Source: Mitsuaria sp. 7 (GTDB lineage: Bacteria > Pseudomonadota > Gammaproteobacteria > Burkholderiales > Burkholderiaceae_C). From it: 64,000 nucleotides of DNA. The position numbers and the translations under genes are program-made. A model generated the notes under the pieces. It saw only the letters and a list, made by a program, of their open reading frames with translations. It ran no database searches and had not been told where the DNA came from. This document shows positions 42,424 through 51,860 of the stretch, one piece after another. The stretch is taken from the NCBI RefSeq assembly GCF_001653795.1, contig NZ_CP011514.1, positions 1,362,163 through 1,426,162 on the forward strand, written 5' to 3'. Numbering within the stretch: the first letter of the stretch is position 1; every line of letters begins with the position of its first letter.

Positions 42424-44618
42424 GCCTTCAGCTCCTCGGCGGCGACGGGATAGCTGCGGAAACGCCGGCCGGTGGCGGCGTACAGCGCGTTGATGTAGGC
42501 CGGCGCGATGATCGCGGTGCCGATCTCGCCGACGCCGCCCGGCTCCGCGCCGGAGCGGACCAGGTGCACGTCGATGCGCGGCGTCTGGTCGATGCGCATC
42601 AGCGGGAAGTCGTGGAAGTTGCTCTGCTCCACGCGGCCCTTGGCGATGGTGAGCTTGCCCAGCATCACCGCCGTGAGGCCGAAGATGTGGCCGCCTTCCA
42701 TCTGCGCGACGACGCTGTCCGGATTGACCGCGATGCCGCAGTCCAGCGCCGTGGTCAGGCGGCGCAGCATCACCGCGCCGTCGGGCGTGACGCCCAGCTC
42801 CATCACCATCGCGATGTGGCTGCCCCACGCGTTGAGCACGGCCACGCCGCGCCCCGTGCGCGCCGGCAGCGGGGTGCCCCAGCCGGACTTCGCCGCGGCC
42901 GTTTCCAGCACCGCCTTGAGCCGCGGGTTGTCGCCCAGGTGCGCGAGCCGGAAGGCCACGGGATCGGCCTTGGCCGTGACGGCGAGCTCGTCCATGAAGC
43001 CCTCGACGGCCCAGGCGTTGTGGTTGGGCCCGACGCCGCGCCAGAACGCGGTCATGTAGCCGGGCGGCGGCTCTACCGGGACGTACTCGACGATCTTCGC
43101 GGGGATCGAATAGGGGGTCTCGGCCGCCTCGACGGCATCCGGATCAGCGACGCCGGGCTGCAGCCATTGGGGCGCGTAGCGGGCCACGATGGACGAGCCC
43201 GACAGGCGGTGCGAGAACGCCGTGATCTTCCCGGCGCCGTCCAGCGTCGCGGCCATCTCGTCGCAGTAGAGCGGGCGGAAGCTGCCATGGCGGATGTCCT
43301 CCTCGCGGCTGTAGATGACCTTGAGCGGGAAGTCGACCTGCCTGGCGAGCTTCGCGGCCTGGCCGACGTACTCGGCGTCGAGCCGGCGCCCGAAGCCGCC
43401 GCCGATCAGGAAGTTGTGGACCTGGATCTTCTCGACCGGTACGTTGGTGACGGCGGCGATCGCCTGCTGCGTCTTCACCGGCGCCTGCGTGCCCAGCCAC
43501 ACGTCGCAGGCGCCGTCGTGGAAGTGCAGGGTGCAGTTCATCGGCTCCAGCGGCGCGTGGACCATGGTGGGCGCGTCGTACTCGACCTCGACGAGCCGGG
43601 CGCCCGGCGCGGCCTTGGCTGCGGCGAAGTCGCCATCCTGCTTGGACACGATGCCCTTGCGCTTGAGCGCGTCGCGCACCGAGGCCTTCCAGGCCGTCGT
43701 CGAGAAGTCCGCATTGGGCCCGTCGTCCCAGTCGATGACCAGCGCGGCGAGGCCCTTGCGCGCGGCGCCGTAGTGGTCCGCGACGACGCCGACGATGTCG
43801 TCCGCGACCAGCACCCGACGCACGCCGCGCACGGCGAGCGCCTTGCTGTCATCGACGCGGCGCACCTTGCCGCCGACGACGGGGCAATGGGTGATCGCGG
43901 CGACCTTCATGCCGGGCAGCCGCGTGTCGATGCCGAACTGCGCGCTGCCGTTGGTCTTGCTCTTCGTGTCCAGCCGTTTGGCCGGCGTGCCGACGAGCTT
44001 GTAGGCCTTCGGGTCCTTGGGCGACACGTCCTTGGGCACCGGCAGCGCGGCGGCCTTGGTCACGAGCGCGCCGTACGACAACTGCTTCCCGGTGGCCGCC
44101 TGCACGACCTTGCCGTCCCGCGTGACGCACTCCTGCGCCGTGCATTGCCAGGTGTCGGCGGCGGCGTTGACGAGCATCGCGCGGCAGGTCGCGCCGGCGG
44201 TGCGCACGGCCTTCCACGCGGCGATCATCGACGCCGAGCCGCCCGTGATCTGCATGCCGAAGACCGGATTGGCGTAGCGCTTCTCGTCGGCCGGGGCCTG
44301 CTCGACGGTGATGGTCGAGAGCGGAACGTCCATCTCCTCGGCCAGCATCATCGGGATCGCGGTGAACGAGCCCTGGCCCATCTCGACGAAGGGGATCACA
44401 TAGGTGACCTGACCCGAGGGCGCGATGCGGATGTAGACGTTGGGTTCGAAGGCGGCGCCCGCGGAGGCGGCGGTCGCCGAGGTCGCCGCGGTGGCGGCCT
44501 TCGCGCCTTTGGCGCCGGTCGCGGCACCGGCGGCATTCGTGGGCAGAGGCAGGCAGAACGAGGCCACGAAGGCGCCGCCCGTGCCGGCACCGATCTTGAG
44601 GAAGTCACGGCGTTCCAT
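42420..44618 (-). CDS. Molybdenum hydroxylase large subunit (isoquinoline 1-oxidoreductase / aldehyde oxidase type)
   Basis: A 732-residue protein of the xanthine oxidase family. An N-terminal Tat-type signal is present (ERRDFLKIGAGTGGAFVASF), so it is exported folded, in agreement with the cytochrome partner. Cofactor regions are PFVEMGQGSFTAIPMMLAEEM, KVIYSREEDIRHGSFRP, TAFWRGVGPNHNAWAVEGFMDELA and the terminal VNPDSVVAQMEGGHIFGLTAVML with GGVGEIGTAIIAPA, where Glu is the catalytic base. Structure is like IorB and needs the cytidylated molybdopterin cofactor. It lies 3 bases after the 2Fe-2S subunit gene. Substrate is unknown. Confidence 0.88.
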   Translation of the reverse strand: MERRDFLKIGAGTGGAFVASFCLPLPTNAAGAATGAKGAKAATAATSATAASAGAAFEPNVYIRIAPSGQVTYVIPFVEMGQGSFTAIPMMLAEEMDVPLSTITVEQAPADEKRYANPVFGMQITGGSASMIAAWKAVRTAGATCRAMLVNAAADTWQCTAQECVTRDGKVVQAATGKQLSYGALVTKAAALPVPKDVSPKDPKAYKLVGTPAKRLDTKSKTNGSAQFGIDTRLPGMKVAAITHCPVVGGKVRRVDDSKALAVRGVRRVLVADDIVGVVADHYGAARKGLAALVIDWDDGPNADFSTTAWKASVRDALKRKGIVSKQDGDFAAAKAAPGARLVEVEYDAPTMVHAPLEPMNCTLHFHDGACDVWLGTQAPVKTQQAIAAVTNVPVEKIQVHNFLIGGGFGRRLDAEYVGQAAKLARQVDFPLKVIYSREEDIRHGSFRPLYCDEMAATLDGAGKITAFSHRLSGSSIVARYAPQWLQPGVADPDAVEAAETPYSIPAKIVEYVPVEPPPGYMTAFWRGVGPNHNAWAVEGFMDELAVTAKADPVAFRLAHLGDNPRLKAVLETAAAKSGWGTPLPARTGRGVAVLNAWGSHIAMVMELGVTPDGAVMLRRLTTALDCGIAVNPDSVVAQMEGGHIFGLTAVMLGKLTIAKGRVEQSNFHDFPLMRIDQTPRIDVHLVRSGAEPGGVGEIGTAIIAPAYINALYAATGRRFRSYPVAAEELKA

Positions 44619-44621
44619 GGC

Positions 44622-45092
44622 TTACCCCTTGACCGGCGCGCCGGCAGCCGCCGACAGGATGGCGGACTTGATGCGCGGGTAGGTGCCGCAGCGGCACAGG
44701 TTGCCCGACATCGCGGCGTCGACGTCGGCCTCGGTGGGGCGCGGGTTCTGCTTGAGCAGCGCGCAGGCCGACATGATCTGGCCGGACTGGCAGTAGCCGC
44801 ACTGCGGCACGTCCTTGTCGACCCAGACGGTCTGGATGCGCTTGCCGACGGGTGTCTGGCCGATGGCCTCGATGGTGGTGACGGCCTGCCTGCCGACGCC
44901 CTCGACGGGGAAGGAGCAGGACCGGACCGGATTGCCGTCCAGGTGCACGGTGCACGCGCCGCACATCGCCATGCCGCATCCGAACTTGGTGCCGGTCAGG
45001 CCGACGACGTCGCGCAGCACCCAGAGCAGCGGGGTGTCGCCGTCGACGTCGACGGACTGTGTCTTGCCGTTGATCTTGAGCTGATAGGCCAT
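44622..45092 (-). CDS. 2Fe-2S subunit of the molybdenum hydroxylase
   Basis: A 156-residue small subunit with two 2Fe-2S domains. The plant-type cluster is [16 protein letters not shown] and the second motif is [13 protein letters not shown] followed by [12 protein letters not shown]. This is the IorA/CoxS-type pattern. The protein has no signal peptide of its own, so it would be co-exported with the Tat-bearing large subunit by hitch-hiking. First gene of the small-large-cytochrome unit. The ATG (45092) opens with [32 protein letters not shown]. Confidence 0.92.
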   Translation of the reverse strand: MAYQLKINGKTQSVDVDGDTPLLWVLRDVVGLTGTKFGCGMAMCGACTVHLDGNPVRSCSFPVEGVGRQAVTTIEAIGQTPVGKRIQTVWVDKDVPQCGYCQSGQIMSACALLKQNPRPTEADVDAAMSGNLCRCGTYPRIKSAILSAAAGAPVKG

Positions 45093-45262
45093 GGGCGGGG
45101 TCCTCCTGTGGAAGACCCACTGTCCGGCGACGCCCGGCCGGTGTCGTCAGCACGGGGGATGCGTGGCGCCTCCTTCCAGGCGGGGAGGCCGGGCTCATCC
45201 TTTGGGAGGACGCGAAAGGATGCGGTCAAGGCGTCGTCACGACGCCGTCACCGGCGAGGCGG

Positions 45263-46222
45263 ATGATCGAGGCTTCCGCAATTCCGTCTTCTGCCGCCAT
45301 GAGCTCAGCATCCGACCGCGACGACCTCGTCGAACGCATCCGCCGCGACCTGCAGGACGGCTACGACGAGGAGCTGGAGCTGGAGATCGAGGACCGTCAC
45401 GTCGACGAGGCGCTGCGCGCGCTGGACGAGAGCGGTTCCGACAGCGCGCACAACGAGCGCATCGCGTATTTCAAGCACCTGTTCCGCCTGCAGCGCGAGC
45501 TGGTGAAGCTGCAGGACTGGGTGCAGCACACGCGGCAGAAGGTGGTGATCCTCTTCGAGGGCCGCGACGCCGCAGGCAAGGGCGGCGCGATCAAGCGCAT
45601 CACGCAGCGGCTCAACCCGCGCGTCTGCCGCGTGGTGGCGCTGCCCGCGCCCAACGACCGCGAGCGCACGCAGTGGTACTTCCAGCGATACGTGCCGCAT
45701 CTGCCGGCGGCGGGCGAGATCGTGCTCTTCGACCGCAGCTGGTACAACCGCGCCGGCGTCGAACGGGTCATGGGCTTCTGCGGCGAGGACGACGTCGAGG
45801 AGTTCTTCCGCTCGGTGCCCGAGTTCGAGCGCATGCTGGTGCGCTCCGGCATCACGCTGATCAAGTACTGGTTCTCCATCAGCGACGAGGAGCAGCATCT
45901 GCGCTTCCTCGGCCGCATCCATGATCCGCTCAAGCAGTGGAAGCTGTCGCCGATGGACCTGGAGTCGCGCCGGCGCTGGGAGGACTACACGCGGGCCAAG
46001 GAAGTGATGCTGGACCGCACGCACATCCCGGAGGCGCCGTGGTGGGTGGTCGCGGCCGACGACAAGAAGCGCGCGCGGCTGAACTGCATCCAGCATCTGC
46101 TGGACCACTTCCCTTACCACGAGGTCGAACGTCCCGAGATCCGCCTGCCGGATCGCGAGCGCCACGAGGACTACCAGCGCCATCCGGTGCCGGAGGCCAT
46201 GTTCGTGCCGGCGAAGTACTGA
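45263..46222 (+). CDS. ppk2: Polyphosphate kinase 2
   Basis: Transfers phosphate between polyphosphate and nucleotides. The protein has Walker A EGRDAAGKGGAIKRI, Walker B VLFDRSWYNRAGVERVMGFC, the lid and HIPEAPWWVVAADDKKRARLNCI segments of PPK2 class I enzymes. The start at 45263 is supported by GAGG upstream of the ATG; an internal ATG at 45299 (307 residues) has no ribosome-binding site but a family-like beginning. Single gene divergent from the molybdenum hydroxylase operon. Confidence 0.9.
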   Translation: MIEASAIPSSAAMSSASDRDDLVERIRRDLQDGYDEELELEIEDRHVDEALRALDESGSDSAHNERIAYFKHLFRLQRELVKLQDWVQHTRQKVVILFEGRDAAGKGGAIKRITQRLNPRVCRVVALPAPNDRERTQWYFQRYVPHLPAAGEIVLFDRSWYNRAGVERVMGFCGEDDVEEFFRSVPEFERMLVRSGITLIKYWFSISDEEQHLRFLGRIHDPLKQWKLSPMDLESRRRWEDYTRAKEVMLDRTHIPEAPWWVVAADDKKRARLNCIQHLLDHFPYHEVERPEIRLPDRERHEDYQRHPVPEAMFVPAKY

Positions 46223-46363
46223 GCCCCCCGCGTTCACGGGGTTACCCGCTCCGGTCGACACGCATCGGCGCTTAACAATCCCGACATCGGACCGCCGCCC
46301 GCGCCTCCCAGGCGCGACAACAAGCACATCCGTTCGGCGCGGCGGTCGAGGGAGGATTTTTCC

Positions 46364-48916
46364 GTGATGCGACCGTTCCTGCGCTGGCGCCAGACCGCCG
46401 GCTTGCTTGTGCTTGTCCTGATGACCGCCTGCGGCGGTGGTGGCGGCGACGCCCCGGCGGCCAACCCCGGTACGTCGACCGGGCAGCCACCGCCTCAGGC
46501 ATTGGGCGGATGGAAACTCGAGGCCGTCCCGGTGGCCGGGCAGGTCCCGACCGAAAGAGGCCCGATGGTGCTGTTCAAGGCGTCCGGCACCGGCACGGTC
46601 GTCTCGGTCGAGTGGGACTTCGGCGACGGCGTGAAGCTGATCAACACCACCAGTCAGGAGGCTTCGCACACCTTTCTGAAGTCGGGCGACCTCACCGTCA
46701 CGGTCACCCTCGTCGGCGCGGCCGGTGACCGGGTGGCGGCCACGGCGACCGTCAAGGTGCTGCCGTCGCTGTTGGAGGTGGCCATCGATCAGACCGGCAA
46801 TCCGGACCAGCCGCTGCTGCGCAGTGCGCGAGTGCGCTTCGCGGCACGCGTCGTGACGCCGTTCAGCGACCACATCCGCGCAGCGCAGACGCCCGCCGGA
46901 CTGCGATACCGCTGGACCTTCAGCGACGGCGCGACCTCCGACGCCTCCGCGCCGGCGCATGTCTTCGAGGCCGCGGGCGACCACGACGTCACGCTGGCGG
47001 TGACCGATGCGCAGGGCCGTGTCGTGACCGCCAAGCGCGTGGTCACGGTCAACGGCGATATCCGGCCGACGATGATCCAGACCAATCTGGGCGGATCGGG
47101 GGCCTCGAACGACGGGGCGATGAGCCTGCTGGGTTCGCCTGACGGGATGGCGCGCGACAAGGATGGGTCGGTGTACGTGCTGGACTTCGCGAACACGGTC
47201 ATCCGGAAAGTGGCGCCCAACGGCGAGGTCTCGGACTTCGCCGGCGCGAGTGGCGTGCCCGGATTCCTCGACGGCACGGGCGGTGAGGCGCGACTGGGCA
47301 ATCTTGCCCATGGACTCACGATCGACGCCGCGGGAACGCTGTATTTCTCGGATGGGGGCGCTCTGCGCAGCGTGTCGTCGGGCGGCGTGGTGAAGACCTT
47401 CGACAAGGCGGTGCTGGTCGACAACGACGAGGCCGAGTTGAAGCGCAACTGGATCGTCGACGGTCTGGCGGCGGCGCCGGACGGCACGCTCTACTTCATG
47501 GACAGCTCGCGGGTGATGAAGCTGAAGGACGGCAAGGTGAGCGTGCTCGCCGGCAGCCTCGAGCACACGGTGGCGCGCGTGGACGGCCCGGGGGCGCAGG
47601 CGCGCTTCGGCCGCATGTCCGCGATGACCATGCGGCCCGACGGGAAGTTGGTGCTGCTCGACAGCTGCTACGGCGTGCGCACGATCGACCCCGACGGCAG
47701 GGTCGGCACCTTGATCCCGGACGCCGACACGTCGAAGACGCCGAACCAGTTCAACGCCTGCAGCCAGCAGGGTCGCAGCCTGGCGGCCATGGCGGACGGG
47801 CGCGTGCTGATGCTGTGGGACTCGTCGCTGCGCGTGATCGAGGCGGACGGCTCGGTGCGCACCGTGGCTTTCCCGCTCGGCGGTGAGCACGTGATGGCCG
47901 TGAACGCGACGACGGCCTGGGTCAGCAATCAGCAGCGGCACATCATCGAGTGGGTCCGACTGGATAACGGCAGCCATGGCACGCAGCTCGGCCGCCCTTC
48001 CGACATCGGCGAAGCCGTCCCGGCCCTGGCGCCGACAGTGCCGGCGTACGTGGAACCCTGGCAATCGATCGCGATCGACCAGAACGGCAAGGTGCTGTTC
48101 ACGTACTTCGGCGAGATCCATCGCTACGACGCGGCAACGAAGAGCTCGCAGAAGCTGGCGGCCGGCAGTGGGCCGGCGATGCTGGACGGCCTTCCGGGGA
48201 ACGCGCAGGTGGTTGCCGCCGTCCATGTGGCCACCGATGCAGCAGGCAACCTGTATTTCACGGACAGTTATCGTGCGATACGGCGCATGGCGGCGTCCGA
48301 CGGCGCCATTCGCACCCTGTCGGGTTCGTCCACCGGCGGCACGGCCGACGGCCCTGGCGTGGGGGCGCGTTTCGAGCAGATCTCCGACATGACGGCCGCG
48401 GCCGACGGCACGGTGTATGTGATCGACAAGCGTCGGCGGCTGGTGCGCGTCAGGCCGGATGGGGAGACGACCACCTTGCTGACGCTGCCGGAAGAGGTGA
48501 CGACCGGCATGGCGGTCACGCCGTCGGGGCAACTGCTGGTGGCGTACCAGGGACTTCTGAGACGACTGGAGCACGACAACTCGCTGACGACGATCGCCGG
48601 TGAGCTCTATGGGACGACCCCTCAACTGCCGCTGGCGCGCAGGCTTTCGACCAGCGCCCAGCCGCTGGTGTCGTCGAGCGGGCAGGTCTACCTGATCGAC
48701 TGGAGCGCGAAGCAACGGGTGTTACGCCGCCTCGAAGCCGATGGCTCGTTCGTCGACCTCGCCCAGGACGGGCCGCTGGCCCTCGCGCTGGTGGACGGGC
48801 ACGGTCCGGTGGAGCTGTCGTTCTCGTTCAGCCGCGCGGCGTTCATGCCCGATGGCCGGCTGATGGTGTGGGCCGGTCAACCGCACTCGTGGTGGACGCT
48901 GGACGGTCTGCGTTGA
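46364..48916 (+). CDS. Lipoprotein with PKD domains and NHL repeats
   Basis: An 850-residue exported protein with a lipoprotein signal peptide (GLLVLVLMTACGGGGG, lipobox LMTAC). Two PKD-like domains follow (VSVEWDFGDGVKLINTTSQEASHTF and YRWTFSDGATSDASAPAHVF), then NHL-type repeats (SPDGMARDKDGSVYVLDFANTVIRK, VATDAAGNLYFTDSYRAIRRM, TAAADGTVYVIDKRRRLVRV). The fold would be an extracellular beta-propeller; ligands are unknown. Start is GTG at 46364 or ATG at 46367, after a strong GGAGGA. Monocistronic. Confidence 0.85.
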   Translation: MMRPFLRWRQTAGLLVLVLMTACGGGGGDAPAANPGTSTGQPPPQALGGWKLEAVPVAGQVPTERGPMVLFKASGTGTVVSVEWDFGDGVKLINTTSQEASHTFLKSGDLTVTVTLVGAAGDRVAATATVKVLPSLLEVAIDQTGNPDQPLLRSARVRFAARVVTPFSDHIRAAQTPAGLRYRWTFSDGATSDASAPAHVFEAAGDHDVTLAVTDAQGRVVTAKRVVTVNGDIRPTMIQTNLGGSGASNDGAMSLLGSPDGMARDKDGSVYVLDFANTVIRKVAPNGEVSDFAGASGVPGFLDGTGGEARLGNLAHGLTIDAAGTLYFSDGGALRSVSSGGVVKTFDKAVLVDNDEAELKRNWIVDGLAAAPDGTLYFMDSSRVMKLKDGKVSVLAGSLEHTVARVDGPGAQARFGRMSAMTMRPDGKLVLLDSCYGVRTIDPDGRVGTLIPDADTSKTPNQFNACSQQGRSLAAMADGRVLMLWDSSLRVIEADGSVRTVAFPLGGEHVMAVNATTAWVSNQQRHIIEWVRLDNGSHGTQLGRPSDIGEAVPALAPTVPAYVEPWQSIAIDQNGKVLFTYFGEIHRYDAATKSSQKLAAGSGPAMLDGLPGNAQVVAAVHVATDAAGNLYFTDSYRAIRRMAASDGAIRTLSGSSTGGTADGPGVGARFEQISDMTAAADGTVYVIDKRRRLVRVRPDGETTTLLTLPEEVTTGMAVTPSGQLLVAYQGLLRRLEHDNSLTTIAGELYGTTPQLPLARRLSTSAQPLVSSSGQVYLIDWSAKQRVLRRLEADGSFVDLAQDGPLALALVDGHGPVELSFSFSRAAFMPDGRLMVWAGQPHSWWTLDGLR

Positions 48917-48979
48917 GTCGATGCGCATTCCGGCTGAGCCGGCGTGTTCCCCCGTCGTCCGGGTCGGCGTCGACCCGAG

Positions 48980-49723
48980 TCAACCCCGGTCTGCAAGTGC
49001 CACCGCGTCCGGCCCCGCCGCGCGATGCAGTCGGTTCGTCGTGTCGTTGGCGGCGAGCCAGACGGCCTCTGCCACGTCTTCAGGCGTGGTCGTGAGCGTG
49101 GCGCCCATGAACTCCGCGAAGACGCCCTGCGCGTACGCCGCGTACGGTTCGGTGATCAGACCCTGGATGCGGTCGTCGGCGTTGGCGGAGAAGTTCGTGC
49201 CCGGACCGTAGCCGGGTTCGACGAGCCGCACGCGCACGTCGAAGTCGTGCAGTTCGAGGGCGAGCGACGCGCTGAAGCCCTCGATCGCCGTCTTGCTGGC
49301 CGTGTACGCGGCCACGAGCGGAAAGGGCGCCAGCGTCGCGCTGGACGTCACGTTGACGATGGTGCCCGAGCGCTGCGCGCGCAGACGCGGAATGACGGCC
49401 TGGCACATCGCCATCGTCCCGAAGGTGTTGGTCTCGAAGACCTCGCGCACGGTGGCCATCGGCGTGGCCTCGAAGGCGCCGAACAGGCCGATGCCGGCGT
49501 TATTCACGAGCACGTCGAGGGGGCCGATGTCGTCGAGTGCGCGGCCGATGCTCTCCGGCCGCGTCACGTCCAGCGCGACGACCCGGAAGCGCGAGGATGG
49601 GGCGATGTCGAGTTCGCGCGGTGTGCGCATCGTGGCGATGACCTTCCACCCCTGGGCGTGGAAGTGGCGGGCGGTGGCGAGGCCGTAGCCGGACGAGCAG
49701 CCGGTGATCAGGACAGTCTTCAT
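48980..49723 (-). CDS. SDR family oxidoreductase
   Basis: A 247-residue short-chain dehydrogenase with TGCSSGYGLA (dinucleotide-binding), LVNNAGIGLFG, and the catalytic SSATLAPFPLVAAYTASK (Ser-Tyr-Lys). It most resembles classical SDRs acting on steroid-like or carbonyl substrates. Divergent from the AraC-type regulator at 49826, which probably controls it; 102 bases lie between. Substrate unknown. Confidence 0.88.
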   Translation of the reverse strand: MKTVLITGCSSGYGLATARHFHAQGWKVIATMRTPRELDIAPSSRFRVVALDVTRPESIGRALDDIGPLDVLVNNAGIGLFGAFEATPMATVREVFETNTFGTMAMCQAVIPRLRAQRSGTIVNVTSSATLAPFPLVAAYTASKTAIEGFSASLALELHDFDVRVRLVEPGYGPGTNFSANADDRIQGLITEPYAAYAQGVFAEFMGATLTTTPEDVAEAVWLAANDTTNRLHRAAGPDAVALADRG

Positions 49724-49825
49724 CGGGAATCTCCGTGGGTGGGTGGACACAGGGAGCAACGATAGGGATCGGGCGCCGGACGGGCGACGGTGTATCGTCC
49801 ACTTTTCTTTGGCCAACGTCCGGAC

Positions 49826-50773
49826 ATGAGCGATCCGCTTTCCGATGTCGTGCGCCTGCTGCGTCCGCGCGCGGTCATGGCCAACGTGATCAGCGGCAAG
49901 GGCGGCTGGGCGGTGCGCTACAGCGAGTACGGCCAACCGAGCTTCTGCATCGTGCTGGAGGGGCACAGCCGGTTGGCGGTCGACGGCCATGAACCGGTGG
50001 CGCTCCAGGCCGGGGACTTCGTCCTGCTGCCGACGACGCCGGCCTTCACGCTGTCGAGCGTCGACGCGGTGCCGGCGATGCCGATGGATCCGCGGGAGGC
50101 CGCGAAGACGCGCGGTGAACTGCGCTACGGCGAGCGCCGAGGCGCGGCGGACATGCGCTCGCTCGGCGGCGCGTTCGAGTTCGACTGCGCCGACCCCGGT
50201 CTGCTGGTGGCGCTGCTGCCGCGCGTGGTGCACGTGCGAGGCTCATCGCGGCTGGCGCTGCTCGTGCAATTGGTCAGCGAGGAGGCGATGACGCCCCGGC
50301 CGGGCGGCGACTTCATGATGACGCGCCTGGTCGAAGCGATGCTCATCGAGGCGATGCGCGCGAGCGCCACGGCCGACGCGCCGGCAGGGATGCTGCGCGG
50401 GCTCGGGGACGATCGGCTGGCGAAAGCATTGGAGCAGATGCACGCGAAGGTCGAGCGCCCCTGGACGGTGGCTCAACTGGCGAAACTGGCGGCGTTGTCG
50501 CGTTCCGCGTTCTACGAGCGTTTCACGCGCACGGTCGGCGTGGCGCCGATGGCGTATCTGCTGGCCTGGCGCATGGAGATCGCCAAAGAACTGCTACGGG
50601 CGGGAAAGCTGACGGTGTCGGGGGCTGCGGAGCGCGTCGGCTACGGTTCGACGAGCACGTTCAGCACGGCGTTCAGCCGGCAGGTGGGAATGGCGCCGAG
50701 TCGATATGCGCGTGGAGCGCCGAACCGCGAGAATGCGCGCGTTCCAACAACGACAGAGGGAGTGGAATCATGA
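49826..50773 (+). CDS. AraC-family regulator with AraC-type cupin-like N-terminal domain
   Basis: A 315-residue regulator: an N-terminal ligand domain of the AraC_binding-2 type (CIVLEGHSRLAVDGHEPVALQAGDFVLLP) and two C-terminal HTHs (WTVAQLAKLAALSRSAFYERFTRTVG and VSGAAERVGYGSTSTFSTAFSRQVGMAPSRY). It likely controls the divergent SDR gene. Its stop overlaps the start of a small secreted protein (50770-50773, ATGA), so the two are translationally coupled. The inducer is not known. Confidence 0.88.
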   Translation: MSDPLSDVVRLLRPRAVMANVISGKGGWAVRYSEYGQPSFCIVLEGHSRLAVDGHEPVALQAGDFVLLPTTPAFTLSSVDAVPAMPMDPREAAKTRGELRYGERRGAADMRSLGGAFEFDCADPGLLVALLPRVVHVRGSSRLALLVQLVSEEAMTPRPGGDFMMTRLVEAMLIEAMRASATADAPAGMLRGLGDDRLAKALEQMHAKVERPWTVAQLAKLAALSRSAFYERFTRTVGVAPMAYLLAWRMEIAKELLRAGKLTVSGAAERVGYGSTSTFSTAFSRQVGMAPSRYARGAPNRENARVPTTTEGVES

Positions 50774-51132
50774 AACGCACACACCGGAATGCCCTGATCG
50801 GACTGGTCGCCTCGCTGGCGGCCGTCAGCGCACAGGCCGCGGGCTACGACGCTGCGAGCGGTCCGCGGGCGATCAAGGAGATCAATTTCCAGATGACGCC
50901 GGAGACGGCGGGCGGGGCCTATTACATCGTGGCCGAAGGCGGATGGCAGGCGACCGGCTGCCCCAACGCGCGCTTCGCCTACGTGCCGGAATCGTGGAGC
51001 GGCGCCAAGTCCGCGCTGGCGATGGCGCTGACCGCCAAGGCGTCCGGCCGCATGGTCCGCGTGTCGGGCTACTGCGGCGACTCTGCCGGAGACCCGGCCT
51101 ACATGCGGCTCTACTACATCACCATCGAGTGA
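50770..51132 (+). CDS. Small secreted protein coupled to the AraC regulator
   Basis: A 120-residue protein with a signal peptide (RNALIGLVASLAAVSAQA) and an 85-residue mature domain with two Cys (ATGCPNARFAY and SGYCGDSAG), probably a disulfide. I recognise no family. Translation is coupled to the upstream regulator by an ATGA overlap. It may be a periplasmic sensor for the regulator or part of its target function. Confidence 0.7.
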   Translation: MKRTHRNALIGLVASLAAVSAQAAGYDAASGPRAIKEINFQMTPETAGGAYYIVAEGGWQATGCPNARFAYVPESWSGAKSALAMALTAKASGRMVRVSGYCGDSAGDPAYMRLYYITIE

Positions 51133-51172
51133 TGGGAGACGCGGCAGGGGGCGCATGGGCTCGTCAGAGAAA

Positions 51173-51186
51173 GGCCCGGATGGGCC
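51173..51186 (-). terminator. Weak hairpin after the TPR gene
   Basis: GGCCC-GGAT-GGGCC, followed on the minus strand by TTTCT. Located between the small secreted protein gene and the convergent TPR gene. Confidence 0.4.
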
Positions 51187-51206
51187 CTGTGTCTCGTCGG
51201 CGTTGA

Positions 51207-51758
51207 TCAGCTCAGTTGCCGGTTCGACTGGTTCTCGTCGACGAGGCGGCGATAGACGCGGAAGTGGGCGGCGGAGGCGCGCGGCTCGCCGAGCTGTTCG
51301 CACAGCGCGCCCAGGCGGTAATGCGCTTCGGCGAGTGCCGGGTTCAGGTCGAGCGCCTGCTCGTACGCCGCGATGGCCTTCGTCACGCGACCGGCGCTCT
51401 GCTGGACCTCGCCGGCGAAGAAGTACAGCGAGGCGATGTCGCTGCACCAGCCCACGGCCTGGTCGATCAGCTCGAGCGCGTCGTCATGACGGCCTTGCCG
51501 GCTGAGCAGCGAGGTCAGTTGCGAGAACGCCTCGATGTGGCACGGATCGTTGGCGATGGCCTGACGGTAGCCCGCTTCGGCGGCGGCTTCGTCCGTCGTC
51601 TCCGTGATGGCCGCGAGTTCCACCAGCGCATCCAGCGCCGCGTTGCTCAGGCCGCGCGCCGAGCTGTGCAGTTCGACGTCCTCCACGTGTTGCGTGGGTC
51701 GTGCGGAAACGATGCGGAGGAGGATGTCGGCGGCGGAGATCGGCGGGTTGGTCGTCAT
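51207..51758 (-). CDS. Tetratricopeptide-repeat protein
   Basis: A 183-residue soluble protein with at least four TPR-like motifs, for example EAGYRQAIANDPCHIEAFSQLTSLLSRQG and AIAAYEQALDLNPALAEAHYRLG. TPR proteins are scaffolds for protein interaction. No other domain is seen. The gene is separate from gor by about 100 bases on the same strand, so partners are not obvious. Confidence 0.8.
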   Translation of the reverse strand: MTTNPPISAADILLRIVSARPTQHVEDVELHSSARGLSNAALDALVELAAITETTDEAAAEAGYRQAIANDPCHIEAFSQLTSLLSRQGRHDDALELIDQAVGWCSDIASLYFFAGEVQQSAGRVTKAIAAYEQALDLNPALAEAHYRLGALCEQLGEPRASAAHFRVYRRLVDENQSNRQLS

Positions 51759-51860
51759 GGCTGTTCCTGGTGGATTGCCGTGAATGGTGCCCAGGGTCGG
51801 GTGTTGCCTCTGCCGGAGAGCGGTGGGATCGCGTGTAGGACAAGCGGAAGTGAGCCCACC

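Noticed and set aside
45305..48715. An 1136-codon minus-strand frame spanning PPK2 and the NHL lipoprotein
   Set aside because: It spans two opposite-strand genes of known family and their intergenic gap, so it cannot be a real single gene.
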